Shown here in pieces: positions 1 through 6,150 of a stretch of 6,353 nucleotides of DNA. The DNA is from JABDIY01 sp041576015 (lineage in GTDB: Bacteria; Actinomycetota; Acidimicrobiia; Acidimicrobiales; SZUA-35): positions 1-6,353 of the forward strand of contig JBFGLT010000164.1 in NCBI GenBank assembly GCA_041576015.1, read 5' to 3'. Numbering within the stretch: position 1 is the stretch's first letter; each line of letters starts with the position of its first letter. The position numbers and the translations under genes are program-made. Below the pieces are notes generated by a model that had not been told where the DNA came from, did no database searches, and saw only the letters and a list, made by a program, of their open reading frames with translations.

Positions 1-350
1 ACGGATTCGACGAGCTGTCGACAGTCGGGGCCAACCGCGTGTGGGTCGTCGACCGGCAGACGGTGAGCGAGCGAGTCGTCCACCCACGTGAAGCCGGCAT
101 GGACCTCTCTGCTCCCGCCGATCTCGCCGGCGGATCGGCCGACGAGAACGCACGGCTCTTCACGAGTCTGATCGATGAGCCGGATCAGGTCGCCCCCATC
201 GCCGACATCGTCGTGCTCAACGCCGCCGCCGCCTTGGTGGTCAGCGGCGCCCAGGCCGACCTGGCGAGCGCTGCCGACGCAGCGCGCCACGCGTTGACCT
301 CGGGAAGGGTGCAGGAGCTGCACGCCTCCTTTACGACCCGCCGGCACTGA
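1..350 (+). CDS. trpD: Anthranilate phosphoribosyltransferase, C-terminal part (5' end outside window)
   Basis: TrpD transfers the phosphoribosyl group of PRPP to anthranilate, the second committed step of tryptophan synthesis, in the cytoplasm. Only the last 115 residues are present. The reading frame is already open at position 3 and reads GFDELSTVGANRVW at once, so the gene begins outside the window; the internal GTG at 39 is not a start. Family signs are the GFDELS segment, the GG-x4-EN stretch (GGSADENA) in the middle, and the LNAAAALVVSG signature in the helix near the C-terminus, all in the order expected for TrpD. The stop TGA is at 348-350, two bases before the stop of the opposing exonuclease gene. 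This trpD/exonuclease tail-to-tail order is, from memory, the same as Rv2192c/Rv2191 in M. tuberculosis. The PRPP-binding glycine loop and most active-site residues lie outside the window. Confidence 0.93.
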   Translation, partial: GFDELSTVGANRVWVVDRQTVSERVVHPREAGMDLSAPADLAGGSADENARLFTSLIDEPDQVAPIADIVVLNAAAALVVSGAQADLASAADAARHALTSGRVQELHASFTTRRH

Positions 351-352
351 GA

Positions 353-2014
353 TCACGAGGCGTCGAGCGGTGTCCGAGCCGGCGAGAACGACCGCAGCCG
401 GGGCAGCCGGGACGCCAGCGCATCGGACCCGCGCACCAGACGACCGGTTGGACCCCACCGGTCGAGCCAGGCGCCGACGCAGTGCTGCGCCTCGAGATCG
501 AGATCGTCGGAGGTGATCCTCACCAGCCCGGACGGGAGCTGAAGGACGACCTCGCCGAGTCCTGCGACCATCTCGACCCGGCGTTGCCGGGCGATGGCGC
601 CGGCAAATGCACCGGCCCGATTGCGCACAGCAGCAGCTTCCTCGAACCGCTCGTCACCGGCCAGCTGCTCCATGCGTTCGGCCAGCCGGTCGAGCGCAGC
701 GGACGGGTGGGTGGTCATCATCTGGGTGGCCTCGGCCACGATCGGCGCGTAGACGGCCTCGCTCAGCTCGCCGGTGCAGGGGCACCGGGCCACGCCGAGC
801 TGGGCTGCAGTGCACAGACCCGAGCGGATCGGCCGACCGGATTTGGGGATGCGGTTCGTGCACCGACGCAACGGCACGACGGTCTGGAGGGCGTCGATCA
901 CCAGGTCGGCGGTCCGGCGGTTGGACAGCGGACCCAGGTAGATGCCCGAGCCCGACGTCGACCGGACGACAGCCAGGCGGGGGAACCGCTCTGCGGTCGT
1001 GAGCTTCACCCAGACCGGGCGTGGTGCCCGTGCGTGGCGGCGGTTGAACCTCGGCGTGTGCTGTCGGATCAACCGCAGTTCCAGCAACTCGGCGTCCAGG
1101 GTGTTGTCGCAGACGTGATGGTCGATGCCGACGGTCTCTCGAAGCAACTGGGCAACCTTGCGCCGACGCTCGGAGTGGAAGTAGCTGCGGACTCGAGCGC
1201 GAAGGTCGGTCGCCTTGCCGACGTAGAGCACCCGCCCACCACCGTCACGAAACAGGTACACCCCCGGCCGGCGTGGGAGCTCAGTGGTCAGCGACAGCTT
1301 CTTCCACTGGGGATGGCCGGCGACCGAGGGCAGGGTCACGAGATCGTCCAGACCGGTCACCCCCCACGCCGTTGCTCGCTCGATCAGTGCGTGGAGCAGG
1401 TCGACGGTCGCCCAGGCGTCATCCAGCGCCCGGTGGCATGGCCGGTGAGCGAGGCGAAGCCGGGACGCCAAGTCTCCGAGCTTGAAGCTCTTGACCTCGT
1501 CGACCAGAAGGCGGCGAGCGAGCGACAGAGTGTCGATTCGCTGGTTTCCGAGCATCGGCCCCCCGAAGCGCCGCATGGCTGCACCGATGAAGGCCAGGTC
1601 GAATCGGACGTTGTGGCCAACGATCACCGCCCCTCCGAGGAAATCGAGGAACGTCGGCAACACGTCGTCGATCGCCGGTGCCTGCATGACCATCATCTCG
1701 GTGATCCCGGTCAACACGGTGATGTTCGGCGGGATCCCACAACCCGGGTTGACCATCGTCTGGAACGTCCCGAGCACCTCCCCGCCACGGACCTTGACCG
1801 CGCCGATCTCGGTGATCCCACACGAGGAGACATCGCCTCCGGTGGTCTCGAGATCCAGCACCACGAACGTCGCCTCGTTGAGGGGGACCCCCATGCCGTC
1901 GAGCGACCGCTGGACGGGTGCCGGAGCCGCCGACGGCGGATCGACCCTCGGGAAGCCGGCCTCGCCGCTGTCCCCGGGGTCGAACAGCGTTCGCTGGCAC
2001 AACTCGAGCGACAT
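353..2014 (-). CDS. DEDDh 3'-5' exonuclease fused to a UvrC/Cho-like GIY-YIG nuclease domain (Rv2191-type)
   Basis: A 553-residue protein joining two nucleases. Residues about 48-210 are a DnaQ-like DEDDh exonuclease: Exo I has D54 and E56 in VVLDLETTG, Exo II has D139 in GHNVRFDLAF, and Exo III has H194 and D199 in HRALDDAWAT. Residues about 247-325 are a UvrC-type GIY-YIG domain with G251-V252-Y253, Y264-V265-G266-K267-A268, R274 as the likely catalytic arginine, E312 as the metal ligand (LELRLIRQHTPRFN) and N324. Four cysteines follow (385, 401, 411, 413), then a UVR motif at about 437-470 with RFEEAAAVR. The C-terminal RNase H-like nuclease and HhH domains of UvrC are absent, as in Cho. 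A clamp-binding-like QRTLF lies at residues 7-11. The ATG at 2014 is the most upstream possible start, because an in-frame TGA lies at 2024-2026 with no start codon between. The family is shared by many actinobacteria; it probably acts in excision repair, but its exact role is inferred. Confidence 0.93.
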   Translation of the reverse strand: MSLELCQRTLFDPGDSGEAGFPRVDPPSAAPAPVQRSLDGMGVPLNEATFVVLDLETTGGDVSSCGITEIGAVKVRGGEVLGTFQTMVNPGCGIPPNITVLTGITEMMVMQAPAIDDVLPTFLDFLGGAVIVGHNVRFDLAFIGAAMRRFGGPMLGNQRIDTLSLARRLLVDEVKSFKLGDLASRLRLAHRPCHRALDDAWATVDLLHALIERATAWGVTGLDDLVTLPSVAGHPQWKKLSLTTELPRRPGVYLFRDGGGRVLYVGKATDLRARVRSYFHSERRRKVAQLLRETVGIDHHVCDNTLDAELLELRLIRQHTPRFNRRHARAPRPVWVKLTTAERFPRLAVVRSTSGSGIYLGPLSNRRTADLVIDALQTVVPLRRCTNRIPKSGRPIRSGLCTAAQLGVARCPCTGELSEAVYAPIVAEATQMMTTHPSAALDRLAERMEQLAGDERFEEAAAVRNRAGAFAGAIARQRRVEMVAGLGEVVLQLPSGLVRITSDDLDLEAQHCVGAWLDRWGPTGRLVRGSDALASRLPRLRSFSPARTPLDAS

Positions 2015-2021
2015 CTGTGCA

Positions 2022-2050
2022 AGTCAAGCGAACGAACGTTCCTCTGTCAA
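2022..2050 (-). promoter_or_regulatory. Sigma-70 type promoter of the exonuclease/GIY-YIG gene, probably leaderless
   Basis: On the minus strand a perfect -35 hexamer TTGACA lies at 2050-2045. A 17-base spacer separates it from TTGACT at 2027-2022, a weak -10 keeping three of the six consensus bases. Seven bases after the -10 comes the A of the ATG at 2014, so transcription would start at or beside the start codon. No Shine-Dalgarno sequence precedes the ATG, which fits a leaderless mRNA, a form common in actinobacteria. The LexA box fills most of the spacer. The -35 match and geometry are seen directly; activity is inferred. Confidence 0.6.
2029..2042 (-). promoter_or_regulatory. LexA binding site (SOS box) of Gram-positive type
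   Basis: The plus strand reads CGAACGAACGTTCC, which fits every position of the consensus CGAACRNRYGTTYC known for B. subtilis LexA and related actinobacterial boxes (core GAAC-N4-GTTC). It lies between the -35 and -10 of the leftward promoter, 14 bases before the exonuclease start codon, where bound LexA would block RNA polymerase. The regulated gene encodes a Cho/UvrC-like repair nuclease, and E. coli cho is also LexA-controlled, so site and gene agree. The rightward gene begins about 200 bases away and is less likely to be under its control. Confidence 0.75.
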
Positions 2051-2114
2051 GGGCCAAGCCTCCGGCCGTCCGGACTCTTTCCCTTGCCCGACACGGCCGG
2101 GGTAGTGTGAACAG

Positions 2115-2179
2115 CGGATCGAGGAGATTGCCAATCGGGCGGCCGGTAGCACGAGTTACTGAACTTCGCCCTCGATCCG
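2115..2179 (+). repeat. Long-range inverted repeat in the upstream region of the NYN-domain gene
   Basis: CGGATCGAGG at 2115-2124 is exactly complementary to CCTCGATCCG at 2170-2179, a 10-base stem closing a 45-base loop. The loop holds a smaller palindrome, GATTGCCAATC at 2126-2136. If transcription of the rightward gene starts upstream of 2115, the stem would form in its leader RNA about 67 bases before the start codon. A weak TAGTGT at 2103-2108 could be a -10, but no properly spaced -35 goes with it. No U-tract follows, so it is not an intrinsic terminator. Function is unknown. Confidence 0.4.
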
Positions 2180-2230
2180 TCGATGTAGGTGAAAGAGGCC
2201 ACGCGCCTCGCGCCGACCAACGCCAGTCAC

Positions 2231-2236
2231 CGGGAG
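2231..2236 (+). promoter_or_regulatory. Probable ribosome binding site of the NYN-domain gene
   Basis: CGGGAG lies 10 bases before the ATG at 2247. It is a moderate Shine-Dalgarno match at slightly long spacing and is the best candidate near this start. It supports choosing 2247, as does the protein beginning directly with the helical N-terminal domain expected for the family. Confidence 0.45.
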
Positions 2237-2246
2237 CACTCGATCA

Positions 2247-4739
2247 ATGGACGTACAGGAGCTGAACAGGGCATGTGAGCTCGCTTTCCTCGTAGCGCGA
2301 GAGGGTGTGGAGCAGGACCCGCCGATCGATCCGCCCGCCCCGATGCGCATGTTTCTCTACGTCCGCGAGTTCCCCCAGCGCGCCATCACCGTCGCCCGTC
2401 AGGTGCTCGCCGAGGACGAGGAGTTCCGCCGGCGGGTGGCCGACCGGGCCGACGTCGAGTCGGTCGGTGAGACGGCGTTGAACTGGCTCAACCGGTCCGG
2501 TGTTCTGGAGGCCGACGACCTCGAGCTCACGATCGAGACCGGAGACGAGCCCAGCCCGCCTCCTGGCGATGGACCGGTCACCAAGGAGGCGATCCGCAGC
2601 GAACTCGACGAGCTGAAGAGCCTCGTCGGTCAGCTGTCGGAGGAGCGTCAGGCGGTGAACCACGAGGTCCACGAACTGGAGCTGAGCCTCAACGAGCCCG
2701 GCTACCCGATGCCCGACATGGATGTCGAACCGGCGACCACCGCCTCGTCGTCTCTCCTGGCTCAAGTCCGCAGCCTGCACACCGACCTCAAGCAGGCCCG
2801 GATGGAGCGGGACCACGCCCAGGAGGCTAAGGAGCTCGCCATCATCGAGCAGGCCGAGCTGACGACCCAGCTCGAACAGCTGCGGTCTCTGGCTGCGTCG
2901 ACCGAGATGCGCCTGGGAGATCTCGAGGCCCAGATCACCCAGACGACCGCCGCCCGGGAGGCGGCCGAAGCCGACCGCCGTGCAATCGAGGCCGAACGGG
3001 TCGAGCTGCTCGCTCGGGCGGACTCCATGGAGGGCGAGCGCGACCAGGTGGTCGCCGAGAAGGAGGCCATCGCCATCGAGCGCACGGCGATCGAGCAACG
3101 GCTCGCTGCCGCCAACGACGACATCGACCGGCTGAACACCGAGCTCGACGACGCTCGTGCGAACGCCGGTGCGTCGGTGTCGGAGCTTCGCGCCGCGCTG
3201 TCCGCCTCGGAGGCGCTCGGCGCAAGAGTCGAACAGCTCAGCGGGGTCCAACAAGCCGGTCGCTTGGAGATGGAGCGGGTCAATGCCGCCCTCGCCGACC
3301 AGGCGATGTCGAGCGACGAAAAGGTCCGGTTCCTCCAATCGGCGCTGCATCAGGTCGTCGGTGAGCGCGACTCCCTCGCCGGAAAGCTCGAGCTGGTCAG
3401 GGCGGCGGTCTCCTCGGTGCAGACCGAGGTGGCCACCCTCGACTCGTCGGTCTCCGACGCCGAGCATGCCGCCGGCACCCTCGGTACGCAGGTCGAGGAG
3501 CTCCGCACATCGGTCGAGGGCCTCCGCGTCGAGCCGATCGAACCGGCTGATCTCAGCGTGTTCGACCCGGCGGACATCGTCGGGGAGGCATCGGTCCCCG
3601 GAGCGCCCGAGGCGCCGCCGGTCGACGACGGCGGCCCCCCTGTGGTCGACCCGCTGTTCGCCGGCACCTCCCAAACCCTGGACGTCGAGCATCAGGAATC
3701 CTCCGAACCAGAGCAGCCGAACGCCGGCGTTGCCGCCGAGTTCCTTCCCGAACCCGATGTTCACACCGGCGAGGAGCTCCCAGGCGAAGCAGCCCCCGAG
3801 CTCGACGTCGAGGGCGCAGACGCACCTCCGACCGCTCAGGACCAGCCGGTCGCCGCAGAGCCGCCCGAGGAAGTGGTCAGCGACGAATCATTCCCGTCAG
3901 ACACGGTGGACACCAGCGAGTGGGCGGTGGCCACGTTCGCCGAAGAACCGGCCGGCGATGAACCCCACGAAGACCTCGACGAAGTGCATGCGCTCGTCGC
4001 CGAGACGGTCGCCTCGTTCGAACCCGGCGAGAAGGACGCCCTGCCCGGCGCCGGTCTCGATGCGGAGACCGCCGCCGAGGCCGTGGGGGCGCGCACTGAC
4101 AGGGGCGGACTGGCCAGCCTGTTCAGCTCGTTCGCCCCGCCTGCCGAAACGGCCGAGAGCGACGGAGGCCTCACCTCCGAGGCATCCCACGGGGCCTTCG
4201 AACTGGACGAGGACGCCGGCGCACGGGATGAGGCGCTACATGTTCCCGAGGCCCCCCCTGAACACGACGCCGAGCCCGAAGGCAGCGCCACCCGCACACC
4301 GATCGACGTGCCCGAGGACCTGTCAGGGGACCCGGTCGGAATGGCTCGCCATGTCGTGCAATCCGAGGATGCAGTACTCCTCGTCGACGGCGATCCCGTC
4401 GCCGCCTTGGGCTGGCCGACCGTCGACCGGGTCGACCAGCGGCGCAATCTCGTGCACTTCCTGCACGCGTTGGCCGGGAGCAGCGGCGTCGCCCCCGATG
4501 TCCTGCTCGACCGCGACCACGGCTCCGATCGCCTGCCTGACTCACGTTCGGTTCGCGTGCGGATCACAGACGAAGGCGGTTCGGTGTCGGCCCAGATCCT
4601 GACCCTGATCGATTCCTATCCGCCCCAGTGGCCGGTCGTGGTCGTGACCGACGACCGCGACCTCGCCGCCGAGGCGGCGATGAAGGGCGCCACCATCCTG
4701 GACAACGGTCAGTTGCTGGACTTGTTCATCGCTTCCTGA
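2247..4739 (+). CDS. Coiled-coil protein with C-terminal NYN/YacP-like (PIN-fold) domain, active site apparently degraded
   Basis: An 830-residue protein of unproven function. Residues 1-95 form a helical domain (LYVREFPQRAITVARQVL, EEFRRRVAD, then ALNWLNRSG) like that preceding the coiled coil in actinobacterial YacP-like proteins. Coiled coil is likely at about 114-150 and 168-425, rich in Glu, Ala, Arg, Gln and Leu. Residues about 430-690 are a low-complexity, strongly acidic Pro/Ala/Glu/Asp linker, probably disordered. Residues about 700-830 match the NYN/YacP fold: LLVDGDP with D714, LGWP then DQRRNLVHFLHAL, DVLLDRD with D755, VRVRI, and WPVVVVTDDRDLAAEAAMKGA with D803. Usual actinobacterial members have VDGYN, VFDG and ADD motifs; here these are VDGDP, LLDRD and SAQ (781-783), so a conserved acidic pair is lost. 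Relatives I recall are about 400-450 residues, so this one is nearly doubled, mainly by linker and coil. There is no signal peptide or membrane segment, so it is probably cytoplasmic. RNA cleavage should not be assumed. Confidence 0.8.
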   Translation: MDVQELNRACELAFLVAREGVEQDPPIDPPAPMRMFLYVREFPQRAITVARQVLAEDEEFRRRVADRADVESVGETALNWLNRSGVLEADDLELTIETGDEPSPPPGDGPVTKEAIRSELDELKSLVGQLSEERQAVNHEVHELELSLNEPGYPMPDMDVEPATTASSSLLAQVRSLHTDLKQARMERDHAQEAKELAIIEQAELTTQLEQLRSLAASTEMRLGDLEAQITQTTAAREAAEADRRAIEAERVELLARADSMEGERDQVVAEKEAIAIERTAIEQRLAAANDDIDRLNTELDDARANAGASVSELRAALSASEALGARVEQLSGVQQAGRLEMERVNAALADQAMSSDEKVRFLQSALHQVVGERDSLAGKLELVRAAVSSVQTEVATLDSSVSDAEHAAGTLGTQVEELRTSVEGLRVEPIEPADLSVFDPADIVGEASVPGAPEAPPVDDGGPPVVDPLFAGTSQTLDVEHQESSEPEQPNAGVAAEFLPEPDVHTGEELPGEAAPELDVEGADAPPTAQDQPVAAEPPEEVVSDESFPSDTVDTSEWAVATFAEEPAGDEPHEDLDEVHALVAETVASFEPGEKDALPGAGLDAETAAEAVGARTDRGGLASLFSSFAPPAETAESDGGLTSEASHGAFELDEDAGARDEALHVPEAPPEHDAEPEGSATRTPIDVPEDLSGDPVGMARHVVQSEDAVLLVDGDPVAALGWPTVDRVDQRRNLVHFLHALAGSSGVAPDVLLDRDHGSDRLPDSRSVRVRITDEGGSVSAQILTLIDSYPPQWPVVVVTDDRDLAAEAAMKGATILDNGQLLDLFIAS

Positions 4740-6150
4740 CCAGGCTGGGCGCGACAGCCGCCGGCTGGCCCGATACGAGGGCGCCTGCCCATACTCCGGT
4801 GCCGTAGGCCAGATCATCGATCATGGCCAGCGGCGCAGCTGTCACGCTGGCGTCGCGCAGGGTCAGGAGCAGTCGAGTGAGCAGGGACAGGATCGCTCGC
4901 CGACGGAGACCTCCGCTGATCGGCTGGCCGATCAGCACCGCCGTGATCGGCCACCCCACCCGTCCAGCGAATCTGACGGCGGCGCCGGTCGAGGCCGTCC
5001 ACGCTCGGGCTGTTTCCAGGGTTCCGAGGGAGAAGGCCCCCGGAGTGCCGGCCGTGGCGGAGTCGAAGAGGCGACCGGTTCGGCGGGCGTCGAAGGCGAA
5101 CAATCCGGCGATGACCGTCGCCGACCACCGCAGGGGTAACACGGCCATTGCGCCGCAGGCCAGCCCGAACGGCACACCGACCACCAGGGGTGACAGAGCC
5201 CGCCCGTGCCGCCGGGCGAGTGGGCCGGCCGAAGACCCGTAGGCGAATCGCTGCCGGGCCAATCCCCTCACGGTCGAACGGGGGTCGTGGCGGGCGACCA
5301 ACTCAGGGTCGAGCACCACCCAGCCGGTTCGGCCGATCCGCCAGACGAAATCGACGTCTTCGCCGAATCGAAGGTCCTCGTCGAACCCGTGGCCGGGCGT
5401 GAGCGCCGACCGCTCGACGAGGAGAACGGTCGAGGGCACGTAGCGCACAGACCGATCCGGCCCGACGACGCAAGGCCCGCCGGCCTGTGGACCGATGTCC
5501 AGGGGACTGTGATCGCGCTCGTACCGGCCCACCCACGTGGCGACCGGAGTCGACACCACTCGCGGGGCAGCGGCGACGACACGGTCGTCCTCCAACCACG
5601 CCGTCAGTGCGTCGATCGTCTCGGTGGCCATCCGCACGCCGGCGTCGACGAAGAGCACGAGGGGAGCTGTACCGGCATCGAGACCGGTGTTTCGAGCCGC
5701 TCCCGGGCCCCGATTGGTCCGGTGGCGGACGACATTGACGGCGCTGGTGCCAATCCATTCGGGAAGGCGAACAGGCGTGCGGGATCCGTCGTCGACGACG
5801 GTGATTTGCAGCGGCGACGGACCCGTGGAGCGACCGACGCTCAACGACTCCAGGGTGACGGCCAGGCCGTGGGGGTCATCGAACACGGGGACGACCACGT
5901 CCACGCATCGACCGGGGACGAGGTCGGGACGGCGCGGATGCGCCATTCCGCTGACGATGAGCCGGCCGGCGAACCGCCGTTCGATCTCCGAGACCGGATT
6001 GGCCCTGCCGCTGAACCAGAGGGCCACCCGGCGTCGGCCGGTCTCGGTCAATTGGAACATCCGTCGCGGAGAGCCGCCGAACAAGTACCGGCCGGTGGCG
6101 AGGGTTCGGAGTCGCCGATGGGGAACGATGCCGCGGTCAGGACGGGGCAT
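4726..6150 (-). CDS. mftF: Mycofactocin biosynthesis glycosyltransferase MftF
   Basis: MftF is the family 2 glycosyltransferase that adds the glucose chain to the mycofactocin redox cofactor. This copy has 474 residues, close to the usual length. Residues 10-45 form the family N-terminal segment (LFGGSPRRMFQLTETG). The GT-A domain follows: VVVPVFDD at 85-92, nucleotide-binding VVDDGS at 118-123, NRGPGAARNTGL at 146-157, VPSTVLLVERSAL at 238-250 and FGEDVDFVWR at 262-271 with likely catalytic E264/D265. RFAYGSSAGPLARRHG at 301-316 is a strong family marker. Hydrophobic stretches from about 320 to 460 suggest membrane contact. The metal-binding DxD reads D169-A-G171, lacking the second Asp. The frame stays open upstream to 6291, but the ATG at 6150 is preferred: it gives the family N-terminus and overlaps mftE by only 14 bases, with a weak GGGA about 10 bases upstream. 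Its end overlaps the opposing NYN-domain gene by 14 bases. Confidence 0.9.
   Translation of the reverse strand: MPRPDRGIVPHRRLRTLATGRYLFGGSPRRMFQLTETGRRRVALWFSGRANPVSEIERRFAGRLIVSGMAHPRRPDLVPGRCVDVVVPVFDDPHGLAVTLESLSVGRSTGPSPLQITVVDDGSRTPVRLPEWIGTSAVNVVRHRTNRGPGAARNTGLDAGTAPLVLFVDAGVRMATETIDALTAWLEDDRVVAAAPRVVSTPVATWVGRYERDHSPLDIGPQAGGPCVVGPDRSVRYVPSTVLLVERSALTPGHGFDEDLRFGEDVDFVWRIGRTGWVVLDPELVARHDPRSTVRGLARQRFAYGSSAGPLARRHGRALSPLVVGVPFGLACGAMAVLPLRWSATVIAGLFAFDARRTGRLFDSATAGTPGAFSLGTLETARAWTASTGAAVRFAGRVGWPITAVLIGQPISGGLRRRAILSLLTRLLLTLRDASVTAAPLAMIDDLAYGTGVWAGALVSGQPAAVAPSLVRKR

Noticed and set aside
39..350. trpD read as a complete 103-residue gene from the GTG at 39.
   Set aside because: TrpD family sequence continues upstream in frame to position 3, so the GTG is an internal valine.
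1981..1993. A second LexA box: the palindrome CGAACAGCGTTCG just inside the exonuclease gene.
   Set aside because: The half-sites are separated by three bases instead of the required four, and it lies within the codons for QRTLF. It may be chance, although weak cooperative binding is not excluded.
2084..2108. A promoter for the NYN-domain gene made of TTGCCC and TAGTGT.
   Set aside because: The spacing is only 13 bases, too short for a normal sigma-70 promoter. TAGTGT alone could be a -10 but is not enough to call.
482..2110. A 542-codon open frame on the plus strand across the whole exonuclease gene.
   Set aside because: It is the antisense shadow of a GC-rich gene. Its translation shows no domain and is rich in Arg, His, Pro and Gly, while the minus-strand frame has two complete nuclease motif sets.
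2244..3764. A 506-codon open frame on the minus strand opposite the coiled-coil gene.
   Set aside because: It mirrors the repetitive Glu/Leu/Ala codons of the coiled coil, giving Leu/Asp/Gly/Arg-rich sequence without motifs. It would also start and end inside the real gene.
3157..4602. A 481-codon plus-strand frame overlapping the coiled-coil gene.
   Set aside because: Its translation is almost only Arg, Ser, Pro and Thr, typical of an off-frame reading of GC-rich DNA.
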